A stretch of 6,819 bases of DNA from Boseongicola sp. SB0675_bin_26 (GTDB lineage: Bacteria > Pseudomonadota > Alphaproteobacteria > Rhodobacterales > Rhodobacteraceae), in assembly GCA_009843725.1 (NCBI GenBank), contig VYCX01000016.1, forward strand, positions 1 to 6,819, in the 5' to 3' direction. The translations under genes were made by a program, and so were the position numbers. Below the pieces are notes generated by a model that searched no databases, had not been told where the DNA came from, and saw only the letters and a program-made list of their open reading frames with translations. Numbering within the stretch: the stretch's first letter is position 1; every line of letters begins with the position of its first letter. Of the stretch, positions 6,669 to 6,819 are shown one piece after another.

Positions 6669-6819
6669 GATGCGCGGCGTTCGTCCATGCGAAGCCTTGC
6701 CAGGATCAGCGTCAGCGCGGCAGGCGTCATGCCTTCGACCCGACCGGCCTGCCCGAGCGTTTCCGGGCGCACTGCCGCAAGCTTCTGCCGCAATTCACTG
6801 GAGAGCCCGCTCAGGATCC
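6665..6819 (-). CDS. mnmG: MnmG (GidA) tRNA U34 modification enzyme, C-terminal end only
   Basis: Only the last 50 codons and the stop are inside the window; the gene continues past the right edge. MnmG is an FAD protein that works with MnmE to install the carboxymethylaminomethyl group on wobble uridine 34 of certain tRNAs. The visible piece reads [13 protein letters not shown], then [22 protein letters not shown], then the stop. This matches the helical C-terminal domain of MnmG, which binds MnmE and tRNA, with the characteristic GQAxRxxGxTPAA pattern. The TGA overlaps the rsmG ATG by 4 bases. The open frame is too short for a name on length alone, but motif and neighbour agree. Confidence 0.93.
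   Translation of the reverse strand, partial: ILSGLSSELRQKLAAVRPETLGQAGRVEGMTPAALTLILARLRMDERRAS

Overview
The window looks like a chromosomal, near-origin segment of an alphaproteobacterium, most like Rhodobacterales and relatives. The order mnmG-rsmG-parA-parB, then hemW-rdgB-rph running the opposite way, then hrcA-grpE, is a housekeeping arrangement I associate with that group. The proteins have alphaproteobacterial flavour, for example the RsmG N-terminus encoded through a parS site and a HrcA N-terminus of the type [28 protein letters not shown]. Most of the window is moderately GC-rich (a sampled line in parA is about 62%).

Layout from left to right. Positions 1-120 hold no gene I can support. 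On the minus strand, grpE (121-720) follows hrcA (729-1787) as a two-gene heat-shock unit. A 118-bp divergent intergenic region (1788-1905) carries a good sigma70-type promoter for hrcA-grpE and a weaker one for the plus-strand unit. The plus-strand genes rph (1906-2616), rdgB (2616-3227) and hemW (3220-4404) overlap and look translationally coupled: RNase PH, house-cleaning NTP pyrophosphatase and heme chaperone. From the right edge, the minus-strand genes mnmG (3' end only), rsmG, parA and parB run leftwards: tRNA U34 modification, 16S rRNA m7G methylation and chromosome partitioning. A perfect 16-bp parS site lies inside the start of rsmG, so the ParA/ParB system and its centromere are together. 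hemW and parB converge and overlap tail to tail.

The one striking anomaly is parB. Its first ~26 codons look like the neighbours, with 8 of 26 codons ending in A or T. The rest, to the stop codon, is extremely GC-rich, with about 8 of 278 codons ending in A or T. The block stops abruptly at about 4335-4340, where hemW ends. hemW seems to have lost its native stop there and reads 22 residues into antisense parB. I interpret this as an in-place replacement of most of parB by DNA from a much higher-GC donor, or as an assembly or engineered chimera. Otherwise the window is ordinary core genome. I see no mobile element, CRISPR array, tRNA, rRNA or unknown gene system.
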